This document shows positions 1 to 10,302 of a stretch of DNA of 64,000 nucleotides, piece after piece. Location: contig CM037870.1 in the NCBI GenBank assembly GCA_021292105.1, positions 41,883,076 to 41,947,075 on the forward strand, in the 5' to 3' direction. The DNA is from Anadara kagoshimensis (lineage: Eukaryota > Mollusca > Bivalvia > Arcoida > Arcidae). The notes under the pieces were generated by a model. The model ran no database searches and was not told where the DNA came from. It was given only the letters and a program-made list of their open reading frames with translations. The first letter of the stretch is position 1; each line of letters opens with the position of its first letter. Position numbers and translations under genes: made by a program.

Positions 1-780
1 TATCAGTTTTTCCGCACCGATGAAATTAATTTCTTGTCATAAATTGTAGGCTCATCATCTGTCAATCACCGAGTACTGTTGTTTACATTGAACATTGAAA
101 GGCTAAGTAATTGTTACAGGGAACCAAGCGGTACAATCCATCAATAATTAATCCAAGGAGAAAATCGTAGAGAGGAAAAAAAATGGTAAAAACATTTAAC
201 TGTTATGATTCTGTCATTTTGTGCATTATAAATACTATAGTATTTAGCTAAGGCATATATATATATATAACATAATTATACTGTCTGTGTATAAAAGAAA
301 CAGACCCAAGTATTAAGAATCATGGTAGATATACCAATGCTTCTTTTTAAGTACAGTTTAAATGATTCTAAATGCATGACTTTTTTTTAAATAATTGTAT
401 ATAAATTTTGTGTCTGTGTGTTAATTTCTATTTTTATTTTTCTCATTTTCTTTTTTTTTGTTTTTTTTAAATTCCTACATACCAGAACATGTTATACTTT
501 GATAATTGCAACCAAAAATAGAACACATCCAATTTAATGCTATATGATATTAACAAATACATTTCCTGATAAGAGTTAGATGCAAATTGTCTGTCATTTC
601 AACAACAACAAAAAAAAAGAAAGAAAGCTTGCATTATATTGCATGACTTATATGTACAATGCATATCTAGATCATCTTGAAAGATAAATTGATTTATGTG
701 AGTAAAAGATATCATATGTAAGGAAAACAATCTCCTCCTATTCTTCTTATTTTTCTTAAATCTACATAGATTTTTTTAAA
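1..780. other. Non-coding AT-rich stretch
   Basis: There is no convincing exon. The stretch holds a short (TA)n run near 258-269 and several short T and A homopolymers (about 386-480 and 600-625). I recognise no dispersed repeat in it. Confidence 0.6.
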
Positions 781-1088
781 ATTGAGTAATGGTGTTTAAT
801 CAAGAATAATTCACTTATATCAAGATTTTGCCAGCTATAGGCAAAGGTGCAGAAATTTTGCATGTGCAATGCGCTGATGGCATTATACAGCAGGGTTCTT
901 TATCATGCCAAGCCTACAGAGACACAGGGTTTCGTTTATTTTAAGTTCCCATCCGAAAAAAACGTGACTTTCATTTTGTAATGCCAAGTGCTTGGCGAAA
1001 GAACAGTCACTACCCACTTTTGAGTCTTGGGTCAGACCTGGTTGGGTTTCAAACCCATGACGTCCCACTTAAGGAGCGAGCAGTGGTG
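781..1088 (-). mobile_element. Family A tRNA-derived SINE, antisense copy, head deleted
   Basis: Read on the minus strand this has a B-box-like stretch with GGGTCTGACC-type sequence, then a body with GTAGTGACTGTTCTTTCGCC and TGCCATCAGCGCA, then the tail with a TATAAGTGAA-like motif, ending near 781. The A-box region present in full copies (compare 46594-46940) is missing between about 1078 and 1081, so the Pol III promoter is broken. It is one of about 14 copies in the window. Confidence 0.85.
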
Positions 1089-1280
1089 ATTTTTTAAGAA
1101 ATGAATGTTAGCAGAAATACACAATTTATTTTATATGTTTTACTAATTAATCAACCTCACATTATATATTAATATATATAGCTGGTTATGTCTTAATATA
1201 AATGAATATCTTTACTTGTTCATTAATCTATCAATTTTTTATAATTCTAGCATTGATGTTCCTAGTATATTTACTATTAC

Positions 1281-1566
1281 CGTAGCTCAGCTGGTAGGAT
1301 GTGGGACCTCATGGGCTCAAACTCCAATCCAGGATCTGACCAAGATTTGAAAAAAAGGTAGTGACTGTTCCAAGCAATTGACATTTAAAAACAAAAGCAA
1401 TGGGGTCCTTTGGAATAGGCCTTAAACGCCTAGGCCCCATGTCAAAACTGGCCTGGCACTTATTGCACATTGCCTCGAGTGCACTGCAAAGGTAAAAAAA
1501 ATCTACCAATTCACCTCAGTGAAATATTCTTGACTGAGACATAAAAGCACATTCAATCAATTAATC
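1281..1566 (+). mobile_element. Family A tRNA-derived SINE with CAAT-type tail
   Basis: The head carries an A box (CGTAGCTCAGCTGGTAGGAT) and a degenerate B box (GGGCTCAAACTCC). The body contains GGTAGTGACTGTTC. The tail TGAAATATTCTTGACTGAGA is followed by ATTCAATCAATTAATC rather than the CTCAACTCA end of other copies, marking a second tail subtype. Open frames crossing it are fortuitous. Confidence 0.85.
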
Positions 1567-2677
1567 CTAGTATATTTAATTAAATCTTGTTAATACTGAT
1601 AAATCAATATTTTAACTATTACTTTTAAACAACGTATACATACAGAAATTAAAATACTGATCAGAATTTTGACACTGATCTTAAGAAAAGCACCTGTTGT
1701 ACCTCTCAAATAATGTTAGTATTGTTTCTAAATATAGAAATTAATTGAAAAGTTTAGATTTGAAATCAGTGATTACTATGGGTGATTTCTTCAGAAGAAT
1801 AAAATCATTTCATGTTATGTGTTAATATATATATGTGTGTGTGTGTGTGTGTAACCCTAACTTTGTCATAACAATTTAATGATGTCTTGCATGCTTATTA
1901 CAAAAGTAAGTCTGAAACATATTACTCCTTCAGATATAATGGTTGTTCATAAATTTCAATATTAAAATCTAGCATCATGTTGTATTTCCATGACAAAAAT
2001 TGATTTTATTTAAATACCATTGATATATCCTTCAAGTAATCCTATACTGAATTAAAAATAAAAGTTTGAATGTCTATCTGAAAAAGGTCAATGTTCAAGG
2101 TTATAGAAGTGCAACCAGACGGGGAAGCTGGCTACACAAATATAACTTGAAGATCTAACTTCTTTTAAAATAATTTAATTTCAATATCATGGTAGGTAGG
2201 TGGATTCTGATTTATCCAAAACCACACCTATTACAATCCTGTACCTAATGGTTTAATATCTGTGCATATAATATATATGTTATCTCAATTTTTACATATC
2301 CCTATAAGTAAACATAAACTGACATTGGATTTTCTTAATTACTCAATGACAATTAATGGTCAAGTGGCAACAGGAATTCACTTGTCACAGTACTAATCAG
2401 TCTTGTAATGAGATGATCCTACTTGATAATAATTCATTAAACTACAGGTAAAATTAAGTTAATTGAATTAATAAATGTCATATATTGAGATATTAGTGTC
2501 CAAATGAAATGGGAATGTAACGTCAATAATTTTCCAGTGAATGAAATATTTAACGAAATTCTTTGAAATATTAAAATTAATGTCAAAAATATAGAATAAA
2601 TAAATAAAATTGAATTAAATCAATGTGAACAAATTTAGCTTGGTGACAGAAGTAAGCCTTGTTAAAGTTAGGTAACC
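1567..2677. other. Non-coding stretch with a (TG)n microsatellite
   Basis: A short TA run joined to a (TG)n tract lies at about 1824-1852. Nothing else is recognised. There is no exon-like sequence. Confidence 0.6.
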
Positions 2678-2691
2678 TCAATCCTGAATGA

Positions 2692-3020
2692 ACCACTACA
2701 GTGTTTCAGTTGGTTAGTGTTTTCTTCATATCTGGGAGGTTGACTCGAACCCTGGCCAGGTCTAACCAAGACTTGGAAATAGGTAGTGACTGTTCTTTTA
2801 CCAAGTACTTGCCATTTAGAAAGTCAGGAGGTCCTTCAGAAGAGACCTTCATAACTGATGTCCTATGTCCCATTATTGCATGGCATGCTAAAGAACCTTC
2901 CTTAAACGTTGCCCAGAGAACACTGCAAAGGTAAATATTTCTACAACTTCACCAATAGCTGGTGATACATGGATATAAGTGAAATATTCTTGATTGGGGT
3001 GTAAATACCTATTCAATCAA
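2692..3020 (+). mobile_element. Family A SINE with perfect 14-bp target-site duplication
   Basis: The B-box-like GACTCGAACCCTGG, the body GGTAGTGACTGTTCTTTTAC and the tail ATAAGTGAAATATTCTTGAT ending in CAAT repeats define a nearly complete copy. The sequence TCAATCCTGAATGA occurs at 2678-2691 and again at 3021-3034. Its first five bases could partly be tail, but CCTGAATGA is unambiguous. This shows retroposition and suggests a fairly recent insertion. Confidence 0.88.
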
Positions 3021-3059
3021 TCAATCCTGAATGAGATTTGGAAGAGGAAGAAATGTGTT

Positions 3060-3690
3060 GTCTCCAACATAACATATAGATCCACACTAGGCCAACATAA
3101 CATATAGACCCAAACTGGGCCAACATAACATATAGACACACACTGGGCCAACATAACATATAGACACACACTGGGACAACATAACATATAGACACACACT
3201 GGGCCAACAAAACATATAGACACACACTGGGCCAACATAACATATAGACACACACTGAGCCAACATAATATATAGACCCACGATGGACCAACATAACATA
3301 TAGACCCACACTAGGCCAACATAACATATAGACCCAAACTGGGCCAACATAACATATAGACACACACTGGGCCAACATAACATATAGACACACACTGGGA
3401 CAACATAACATATAGACACACACTGGGCCAACAAAACATATAGACACACACTGAGCCAACATAACATATAGACACACACTGGACCAACATAACATATAGA
3501 CCCACACTGGGCCAACATAACATATAGACACACACTGGGCCAACATAACATATAGACACACACTGGGCCAACATAACTTATAGACACACACTGGGCCAAC
3601 AAAACATATAGACACACACTGGGCCAACATAACATATAGACCCACACTGGGTCAATATAACATATAGACCCACACTGGACCAAATTCTAG
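3060..3690. repeat. 28-bp minisatellite (about 22 units) with 224-bp higher-order period
   Basis: The unit is CCAACATAACATATAGACAC plus ACACTGGG. Variants (CCCAAACTGGG, GGGACAAC, CCAACAAAAC) recur exactly 224 bp apart: 3109 and 3333, 3173 and 3397, 3204 and 3428. That is eight units, so a block of eight was itself duplicated. Because 28 is not a multiple of 3, all three minus-strand frames stay open with an 84-bp cycle and give Cys/Tyr/Leu-rich repeat peptides. I treat these as artefacts. Confidence 0.92.
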
Positions 3691-3937
3691 CTACACAAAT
3701 TAAGGTAAAATTTTGGCAATCTGCACCTATTCAAGCCTCAAAAGGTCAAGAGTGGATCAGTTTCCCTATAAACCTATTAGACAGAAGTGCACAAGTACTT
3801 TACCCTTCAAAACTCATAAAGACAAGGGTATGAATGAAAACAACAACAAAACAAAAAAATCACTTCCTCACTAAGTGCACTAAATGAGCTCTTCAAGTGA
3901 AAAACCATTAACGATCTTCTAAAAAGCTACATTATCT

Positions 3938-4130
3938 GAATTCACAATCATTCTTTAGCCAACACTCTCCTTAACAAATTTGTTTTTATTAAGATTTAAA
4001 TATGGATATCATTATCTTAGAGTGATCTTCAAAATACCACCTTAAATTTCTGGATATCTCAAAAACTAATAAAGTTATCAAGAAATTTGCCAGGTTTAAG
4101 TCAAGGAAAATCATAGTAAAAGATCCTGAA
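3938..4130. mobile_element. TIR element M6, diverged copy
   Basis: The left end (TTCACAATCATTCTTTAG) and the right end (AAGTCAAGGAAAATCATAG and onward) are inverted relative to each other. They match the ends of the copies at 14848-15097 and 43908-45073. The internal motif matching CATTTTGAAGATCACT is shared on the opposite strand. Confidence 0.55.
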
Positions 4131-4149
4131 TCATTATAAATGTCTTCAC

Positions 4150-4372
4150 TATAGCCCCCTGTAAATGATGTTAAGGAGGTATATATATATATAGGAATCA
4201 CCCTCTCAGTCTGTCGGTCTTTTTGTCCATCAAATATCATGTCTGTTACTTATTTCAAATATCTTTAGGTGATTTTTATCAAACTTGGTACAAATGCAAA
4301 CCAACACAAGACAATGTGTTATATACCAAATTTAAGTGTGTAGGTCAAGGGTTATGACCCAATGGCAAAACC
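4150..4372. repeat. Dispersed repeat fragment with GGAATCACC end
   Basis: The run TATATAGGAATCACC followed by CTGTCGGTC-type sequence is, in reverse complement, related to 61735-61830 (GGACGGACATGGTGATTCC). The downstream part (TGATTTTTATCAAACTTGGT and a stretch around TAGGTCAAGGGTTATGACCC) also has the look of a common molluscan dispersed repeat. No coding potential is seen. Confidence 0.5.
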
Positions 4373-4373
4373 T

Positions 4374-4406
4374 GGGGGGGGGGGGGGGGGTAATAAGTCA
4401 GTATTA

Positions 4407-4454
<48 letters not shown>
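4374..4454. repeat. Poly-G (17 nt) followed by (TA)n
   Basis: A 17-base G run at 4374-4390 is followed after 20 bases by a (TA)n tract at 4411-4454. Length may be unreliable in assembly. Confidence 0.9.
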
Positions 4455-4455
<1 letters not shown>

Positions 4456-5252
4456 TATTGGTATGTACAAACCCCAACAATCCAACAATACCTCAAAATC
4501 AGACAGCTAAAAGAGACATATCCTTTCTAAAATAATTCATTATTCCTGTCCACTGCTCCCTAACCCTAACCACGCATATATCAAATCAGCAAATAGACGT
4601 GATGCTATAATAACTAACAAATATTCAGTTATTTACGCTTGTTTACCTCGGACTACTCATCTGTAAGGCAGAAGCTATGTCATCTTGTTTAGACCTTTTT
4701 CCTCCAAGTTAATTCCAGTATAATCAGTTTCAATGGTAATAACGTCGTTTTCTATTTGTTTTTATGGCACAAAATAACAGTTTGAAAGACCATCATCTAT
4801 TCATCTTCTATTAGAATTTCAAATTAATTCCACAAGGAATAAATGCTTTTACTCCAACACGAAGATGGTTTGGATACATGCATGCACAGAACATATTCTT
4901 TAATTAAGTAAACATATTCTTTAATTAAGTGAAATAATCTTTCATTTAAATGTTTCCTATGCAAACATAATAATACTTTTTAACAGATAGGTCTAAATTA
5001 AGTTAGAGTTCTTCTCATTATTAAAAGTAAATAGCCTTATATTAAAATTTCATAATACAAATCAACAAAGATTATAATTTTAATAGAAAGATACAGCTAG
5101 AAGCACCTGTTATTTAAGATGTTAAAGGAAATTAATATTCAAACTCAAATCTAATACATTAACATCACTTTTTCATTAATAAATTTAATAAACTAATCAA
5201 TATGTTTTTTATTATTTTGAGTTTCTGAAAATTTATTTTAACGGATTTAAAG
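4455..5252. other. Non-coding stretch
   Basis: A 21-bp tandem duplication (ACATATTCTTTAATTAAGT) lies at about 4889-4930. The rest is AT-rich unique-looking sequence without exon signals. Confidence 0.55.
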
Positions 5253-5593
5253 TGATTGATTGATTGCTTAATTGATTGATTGATTGATTGATTAAATGGA
5301 TGTATGAATGGAGTTTTACATCCCAGTCAAGAATATTTCACTTATAATACAGATGCCACCAGCTATAGATGAAGTGGCAGAAATTTTGACCTTTATCGTG
5401 CACTCAGTGCAATGCTCAGGGAGGGCCATAACATTGGGCGTCAGTTTTTAAGGTCTCTTCCTAAGAACCCTGTAACTTTCATTTCTTATTGCTGAGTGCT
5501 TGGCAACAACTTTACCCACCTATTTTCATGTCTTTGTCAGACTCAGCCGGGAATCAAATCCATGACCTCTCCCCCTTACAGAGTGAGCACTAG
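5253..5593 (-). mobile_element. Family A SINE, antisense, CAAT-type tail
   Basis: On the minus strand the copy ends in an expanded CAAT repeat (seen as ATTGATTGATTG at 5253-5294) preceded by the TGAAATATTCTTGACTGGGA tail. The body includes TAAAGTTGTTGCCAAGCACT and a B-box-like ATTTGATTCCCGG. The A-box end is truncated at about 5590. Confidence 0.82.
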
Positions 5594-5736
5594 ATTTAAA
5601 AGATAACACTAAAATGAAGATATTACTTTATTTTGTTAGGCCTAACTAAAGACCTCCCCCCTTACAGAGTGAACACTAGATTTAAAAGATATCACTAAAA
5701 CGAAGATATTACTTTATTTTGTTAGGCCTAACTGAA
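5564..5736. repeat. Tandem duplication (87-bp units) across the SINE 5' boundary
   Basis: The block 5564-5650 (starting GACCTCTCCCCCTTACAGAG) is repeated at 5651-5736 with only a few mismatches. Each unit contains the last ~30 bp of the SINE plus flank ending GTTAGGCCTAACT, so duplication occurred after the SINE insertion. Confidence 0.85.
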
Positions 5737-6554
5737 GCCAATATTATTTTCAAAATTAACTTGACTAAGTAAATAACCATTTCTTTTAATTTACCAATTT
5801 AAAAGATCCAATAAAACTAGATTTTATAGACTTTTATGTCTTCATTAAACAATTTCACTGACAGTACATATATATTATAATAGTATATAGGTGTGAGGAT
5901 TCATTTTCTTTTTTTAAAGTGTTTTAAATCATTCTTATTTTCTATTCATTTATTCCCTTGGATCAATTAAATTTTGTTATTTAAATAACAGTCAGATATT
6001 CAATAAAGCCAAAATCAACTACTTCAGACTCAAATGAAGATAACGACTTTATAAGTTTTTTATTTACTTAATACCGCCAAAAAGTAACATATAAAATAAA
6101 ATCTATATATTTGAAGATTCAAAGTTGTTTCTTTCTAATAAGTACTTTTCTGGTAAGTAATTTAAGTACCTGTACACATAATATAACATCAGAGACTATA
6201 ACACCTACCAGAGATTTTTGTTTATATAAGATCAAAGAATTTGTAACTAGAATTGCTTTTAGAAGGAACTAATGCCATGCCTCAAGGATTACAACTATCA
6301 TTGTCTGAAAGTAACTAATGCTGTCTCAAGTTTATAACTAGAATTACCTCTAGAAGGAACTAATGCCCCCTCTCTGTAAGGCCTAGAAAAGAGATAATCA
6401 ACTGGTACAATTCTGTAAACATGGGGGTAACAACTCATGTGGATCCTGTACAAGATACCAACCAAGCAGTGTCTTCAGGAATAGAGCTGAAATTTAAATT
6501 GGTCCTAATTACAACAATTTTAAGGTTTCTTCAGAGCATACATGAGACTATAAG
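5737..6554. other. Non-coding stretch with a weak ~60-bp tandem repeat
   Basis: Around 6240-6380 the phrase AACTAGAATTGC/ACC followed by AGAAGGAACTAATGCC recurs two to three times. Nothing else is recognised. Confidence 0.5.
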
Positions 6555-6656
6555 AATCCATTATCAGTATCCATGTAGGATAGGGAAATCTCACAGAAAT
6601 GTTCAACCCCGAGGGTGAGATTTCCCTATCCTACATGGATAAACTTATAATGGATT
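6555..6656. repeat. Long inverted repeat (40-bp arms, 20-nt loop)
   Basis: The left arm 6555-6594 (includes TATCCATGTAGGATAGGGAA) pairs with the right arm 6615-6656 (includes TTCCCTATCCTACATGGATA) around a short spacer. A diverged further copy of the arm (CCCTATCTTACATAGATA) lies at about 7012-7030, so this may be one end of a 480-bp fold-back or TIR element covering 6555-7035. Confidence 0.8.
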
Positions 6657-7954
6657 ATTTTTCTTCCATTTTAGTGCCAATATTTGGCTTCAAGTACGAT
6701 TAACATAGACACCGGCGCCATGTTTGTACAATCTCACTTTGTAACTTGAAATTCTACTTTGAAATAAATATGACCATTGGAAAGATTGTACCAGATTTTG
6801 GTTTATACACAATGTATAAACTACAAAACAAAGTCATTGATTCAAAAATCTAATATTTAACATTTGAAACACACTCAAAATTTCTAAATTTTGAAGAATT
6901 GGATGTCATTTTCCCGCAAGATGACGTCATGCTCTCCCCATATGATGATGTCATGTAATTGTCTTTTGATTTTGATATCACTAAAGGTCAAGTGGTCATG
7001 TCAGGGAAAAACCCTATCTTACATAGATATGGAAGACTATAACAAGTCTGACTGAAAAGATGTTGGTCTCTTGAGATTTGTGGGCTAACTGAGATATAGG
7101 TCTTGGAACCATGGACTTAAATGGTAAACTCTGATAGCAAGTATACTGAGGTATATGCAGTATTTCACCAACATCAAAAGTCACAGTGGTTAGTGATAAA
7201 AGATGACCTTAGTCTTAATCCAATGCATCTCATTGCTGTGGGTTTGACTTTGACTGGTCCAAGTCAAACCTATGTAAACAAGAGTTGTCAAAAAACAGCA
7301 CTTGCTGTCAAACCCATGTAAAAAGTTGTCTTCCTAATGTCTTTTGCTACTACTGATTTGCCCATCTTGGACTGAGTGTCTTGCAATGTTATTCTGCAAC
7401 ATTTTGGGCTAGCAAATCCTATAAATCACCTTTTTGAGACCCTAGTACCAAAAACTAATTAAAGACAAAACTTTAACCAATGTCCAATCCAATTAAGTGA
7501 TGGCATGTCATTAACTACTTTTGAAACTTTAATTTAGACACACTTTTTTTCACAACTCATAAGAATGGAAAATACCCAGAATATTGTTGATAACTGGGTG
7601 TACTCATGTTCATAACATAAAGAAGAAGAGCCAACTTTACTTTCTCCGTTCAATATATAAAATTACGTGTTACAAAGATCAGATTTCAAATAGTAATACA
7701 TATAGATTGGGTATTTTAGTATTATTTATAAAGGTTTCTATCAGAAATGATGTTCTTTTACAAGGATGTCTGCTACAAAATACTCCCTCTAATATATTAG
7801 AAATATTCATTATTATTCTAGCCTTTGATTTTTCCCAGTGGAAAGAGCAGATGGTGAAATTTATTACAAATAAAGGCAGATTAGTTACACAGAAAACTAA
7901 GAAAGCAGAATTCTGTTTAGGGAATTCTTGCTTCCTGTATCCCAAGGATATATA
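6657..7954. other. Non-coding stretch, possibly part of a fold-back element to about 7035
   Basis: The stretch holds a perfect CRE-like TGACGTCA at 6922-6929. Opposing open frames at 7584-7963 have no recognisable domain and atypical composition. I do not call a gene. Confidence 0.5.
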
Positions 7955-8300
7955 AGAAAACATGGACTGGACCTAGAAACTGGACTAACAATTTGGACTT
8001 TAATTTTTCTTTGATTTAGACTCTGTTCTTTGGAAGCAGTTGCCAATTCTGTTTTGGGAATTCTAACTAACTGTGTTTCCCAGTGGGTAAATTAGAAAAC
8101 CTGGACTGAACCTAGAAACTGGACTAAGAATTTGGACTTTAATTAGTTTTTTATTTGTACTCTGTTCTTTGGAAGCATTTGTCAATTCTGTTTTGGGAAT
8201 TCTGACTAACTGTGTATCCCTAGACTAAACTCAGAAACTAGACTAAGAATTTGGACTTTGATTCTGTGTGGACTTCTGTTCTCTGGAACCAGTTACCAAG
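7955..8300. repeat. Tandem repeat of ~120-140 bp, about 2.5 units
   Basis: The phrase GGACTGGACCTAGAAACTGG near 7965 recurs as GGACTGAACCTAGAAACTGG near 8103 and as AGACTAAACTCAGAAACTAG near 8222. Each is followed by AATTTGGACTTTRATT and CTGTTCTYTGGAA. Units differ in length because of internal deletion. Confidence 0.85.
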
Positions 8301-8547
8301 AGTCCAAATCTAAAAGTCCTAACCATACTTTCTGATACCCCTCAAGCAATATTCAAGATGGTGATTAAAGCTTAGGTGTGGTATTTAGGGGTATATAAAA
8401 CTACTAAAGACTTAAGTCTATTACCAGGATACTATAAATTGTTTGGATTTATATCTACAATCAATCATGTGTTAATTGTCAGACATATGTTTTGTGTTTC
8501 TTTATATATATAATGTTGATATCTCTTTTGAAGATCATTATATAAAC

Positions 8548-9010
8548 TGTAGTAACAGAGCTACATGGTATAGTATGTACTATGTACAAGTTTTGAGAAG
8601 TTACTTCTACCTCATCCATGGGTTACCTTTCTGTCCCAAACAGTAGAACAGACAAACTGTGGTTGGTTCAAGATGACAGAGTGTAGCAATATAGCTAATA
8701 GTACATGGTATAGTATGTACTATGTACAAGTTTAGAGAAGTTCTGCTTCTGCCTCACCTATGGGTGTAACCTTTTAGTCCCAAACAGTAGAGTGCTCACT
8801 TTACAGGCAAACAGGCAAATTGTGTTTGGTTCCAGGTGTCAAGAGTGTAACAATATAGCTACATGGTATAGTATGTACTACATACAAGTTTGAGAAGTTA
8901 CTTCTGCCTCATCCATGGGTTACCTTTCAGTCCCAAACGGTAGAGTGCTCGCTTTACAAACAGAAAAAGCTGTCTGGTTCCAGGTGTCTGTGTCTGGTTC
9001 CAGGTGTAAC
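8548..9010 (+). mobile_element. Family E tRNA-related short element, tandem trimer
   Basis: Three head-to-tail units begin with TACATGGTATAGTATGTACT at 8562, 8702 and 8860. Each continues through CTTCTGCCTCATCCATGGGT and TCCCAAACAGTAGAGTGCTC to a B-box-like GGTTCCAGGTGTC end. The AGTAGAGTGCTC core resembles the tRNA A-box region. Single diverged copies lie at 22432-22590 and 39362-39500. Confidence 0.75.
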
Positions 9011-9040
9011 AGGTAATGACAGCATTAAACCATATACATG

Positions 9041-9250
9041 TAAACATTCATGTCATCTCAGTGGTTCAGTGGTAGAGTGTCCACCTCAAAATCAGGAAGC
9101 TGTAGGTTCAAACACTGGTTGGGAGCGGTTCAGTGGTAGAGTCTCCACCTCAAGCTTAAGACTAGGAGGTTGTAGGTTCAAACCCTGCTCAGGTCATACA
9201 GAAAGATTTTAAAATTTGAGACACTGTTTTTTTTTTTTTACCTGACACTT
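9041..9250 (+). mobile_element. Gly-tRNA-like dimer head of a short element
   Basis: Two tRNA-like heads follow each other: TGGTTCAGTGGTAGAGTGTC with B box GGTTCAAACACTG (9062-9117), then CGGTTCAGTGGTAGAGTCTC with B box GGTTCAAACCCTG (9126-9190). The A-box wording resembles animal tRNA-Gly. The downstream body (T run, then CTTGGTATTTAGAGGACAGG) is not tRNA-like, so this is a SINE-type head and not a gene. Confidence 0.65.
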
Positions 9251-9518
9251 GGTATTTAGAGGACAGGTTTAATGTTCAGAAGTATGTTAGGTTTAGAAGG
9301 CTTTAATGTACATTAGAGCAATGTTTACAAAGTACAAAAAAGACATTTCCTTTTTAAGGATAAGTTTAATGTGTTCAGAGCCTGAAAAATACATGAGAAA
9401 ATGAGATGTGGGGTGTACCTAAAACAAGCATATATGACCAATTATGAGGACAACAGAGATACTAGTGTAATGCAGTAAAAAGATAAGGTCAAACTATCAG
9501 AAGTCATTGACTTACTCG

Positions 9519-9729
9519 TATAGGCAAATAACATTGACCTGTCCCCTTGACCTTTAAATGAAATATTTATTATGGACCAGCTACATTTATATATAGGGAC
9601 CATAGGTATTTATTTTGTCTACATTATGGGAAACATGCATTGTTTTATTACCCATCTAACAGATGTATCATCATATAAGAATATTCATCATAAAAGGTCA
9701 AGTGAACAGGTCAATGTTGTCGGTCTATA
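9519..9729. mobile_element. MITE M1, copy 1 (211 bp, TA flanks)
   Basis: The ends TATAGGCAAATAACATTGAC and (on the minus strand) TATAGACCGACAACATTGAC are inverted. The inverted match continues through ACCTGTYCMCTTGACCTTT. Three more copies are present (10054, 20644, 27303). Confidence 0.82.
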
Positions 9730-10053
9730 TGTTAAGGCCATCCAGTGGTCATTGACATGAATTGTGTATTATCTGTATTGTGTGAATGAACATAAATGGC
9801 CATACAAATTGTGAATGAACCACAACACCATATATAAGAATTAAAAACATCATAAAATACAAAATATTACCTTAAATGTTGTAAATCTCACTTAACACTA
9901 AATACCATAAAATTTATGTAAATTCTTAAAAAATATCAAAGAAAACAGGAAGCCTCCCACCAAGTGATAGAGACTTAAATAAATGCTTAAATAGCAATTC
10001 CACATTTTTTCTGTGTGGATTCATCTTGGATGTAGGAACAAATGAATACCTCA
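9730..10053. other. Non-coding spacer between two M1 copies
   Basis: This is AT-rich sequence with no recognisable feature. Confidence 0.5.
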
Positions 10054-10302
10054 TTTTGGCAAACAGTATTGACATGTCGGCTTGACCTTTAATTTAAATA
10101 TTCATCATGAACCAGTTCACTTAATTATGTATATAGGGAATGCATGAGCTTACCAGTATTCATCTACATCATAGTAAATATCCATTGTGTATGTATTTAT
10201 TAACTGCAAATTCTAATTACTACTCGTATATTGGTTTGATCCTCTTATACACACTATTCCTAGAGAAAGGTCAAGTGTACAGGTCAGTGTTGTTTATCTA
10301 TA
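10054..10302. mobile_element. MITE M1, copy 2
   Basis: The left end TTTGGCAAACAGTATTGACA is degenerate. The right end in reverse complement is TATAGATAAACAACACTGAC. Internal phrases AATTTAAATATTCATCATG and ATATAGGGA match the other copies. Confidence 0.8.

Noticed and set aside
3013-3683. Long minus-strand open frames of Cys/Tyr/Leu-rich repeats
   Set aside because: They are translations of the 28-bp minisatellite in all three frames; the period of 28 keeps every frame open and there is no independent coding signal.
7584-7963. Overlapping frames on both strands (123 and 94 codons)
   Set aside because: Both are rich in Phe/Ile/Lys as expected from random AT-rich DNA; no motif.
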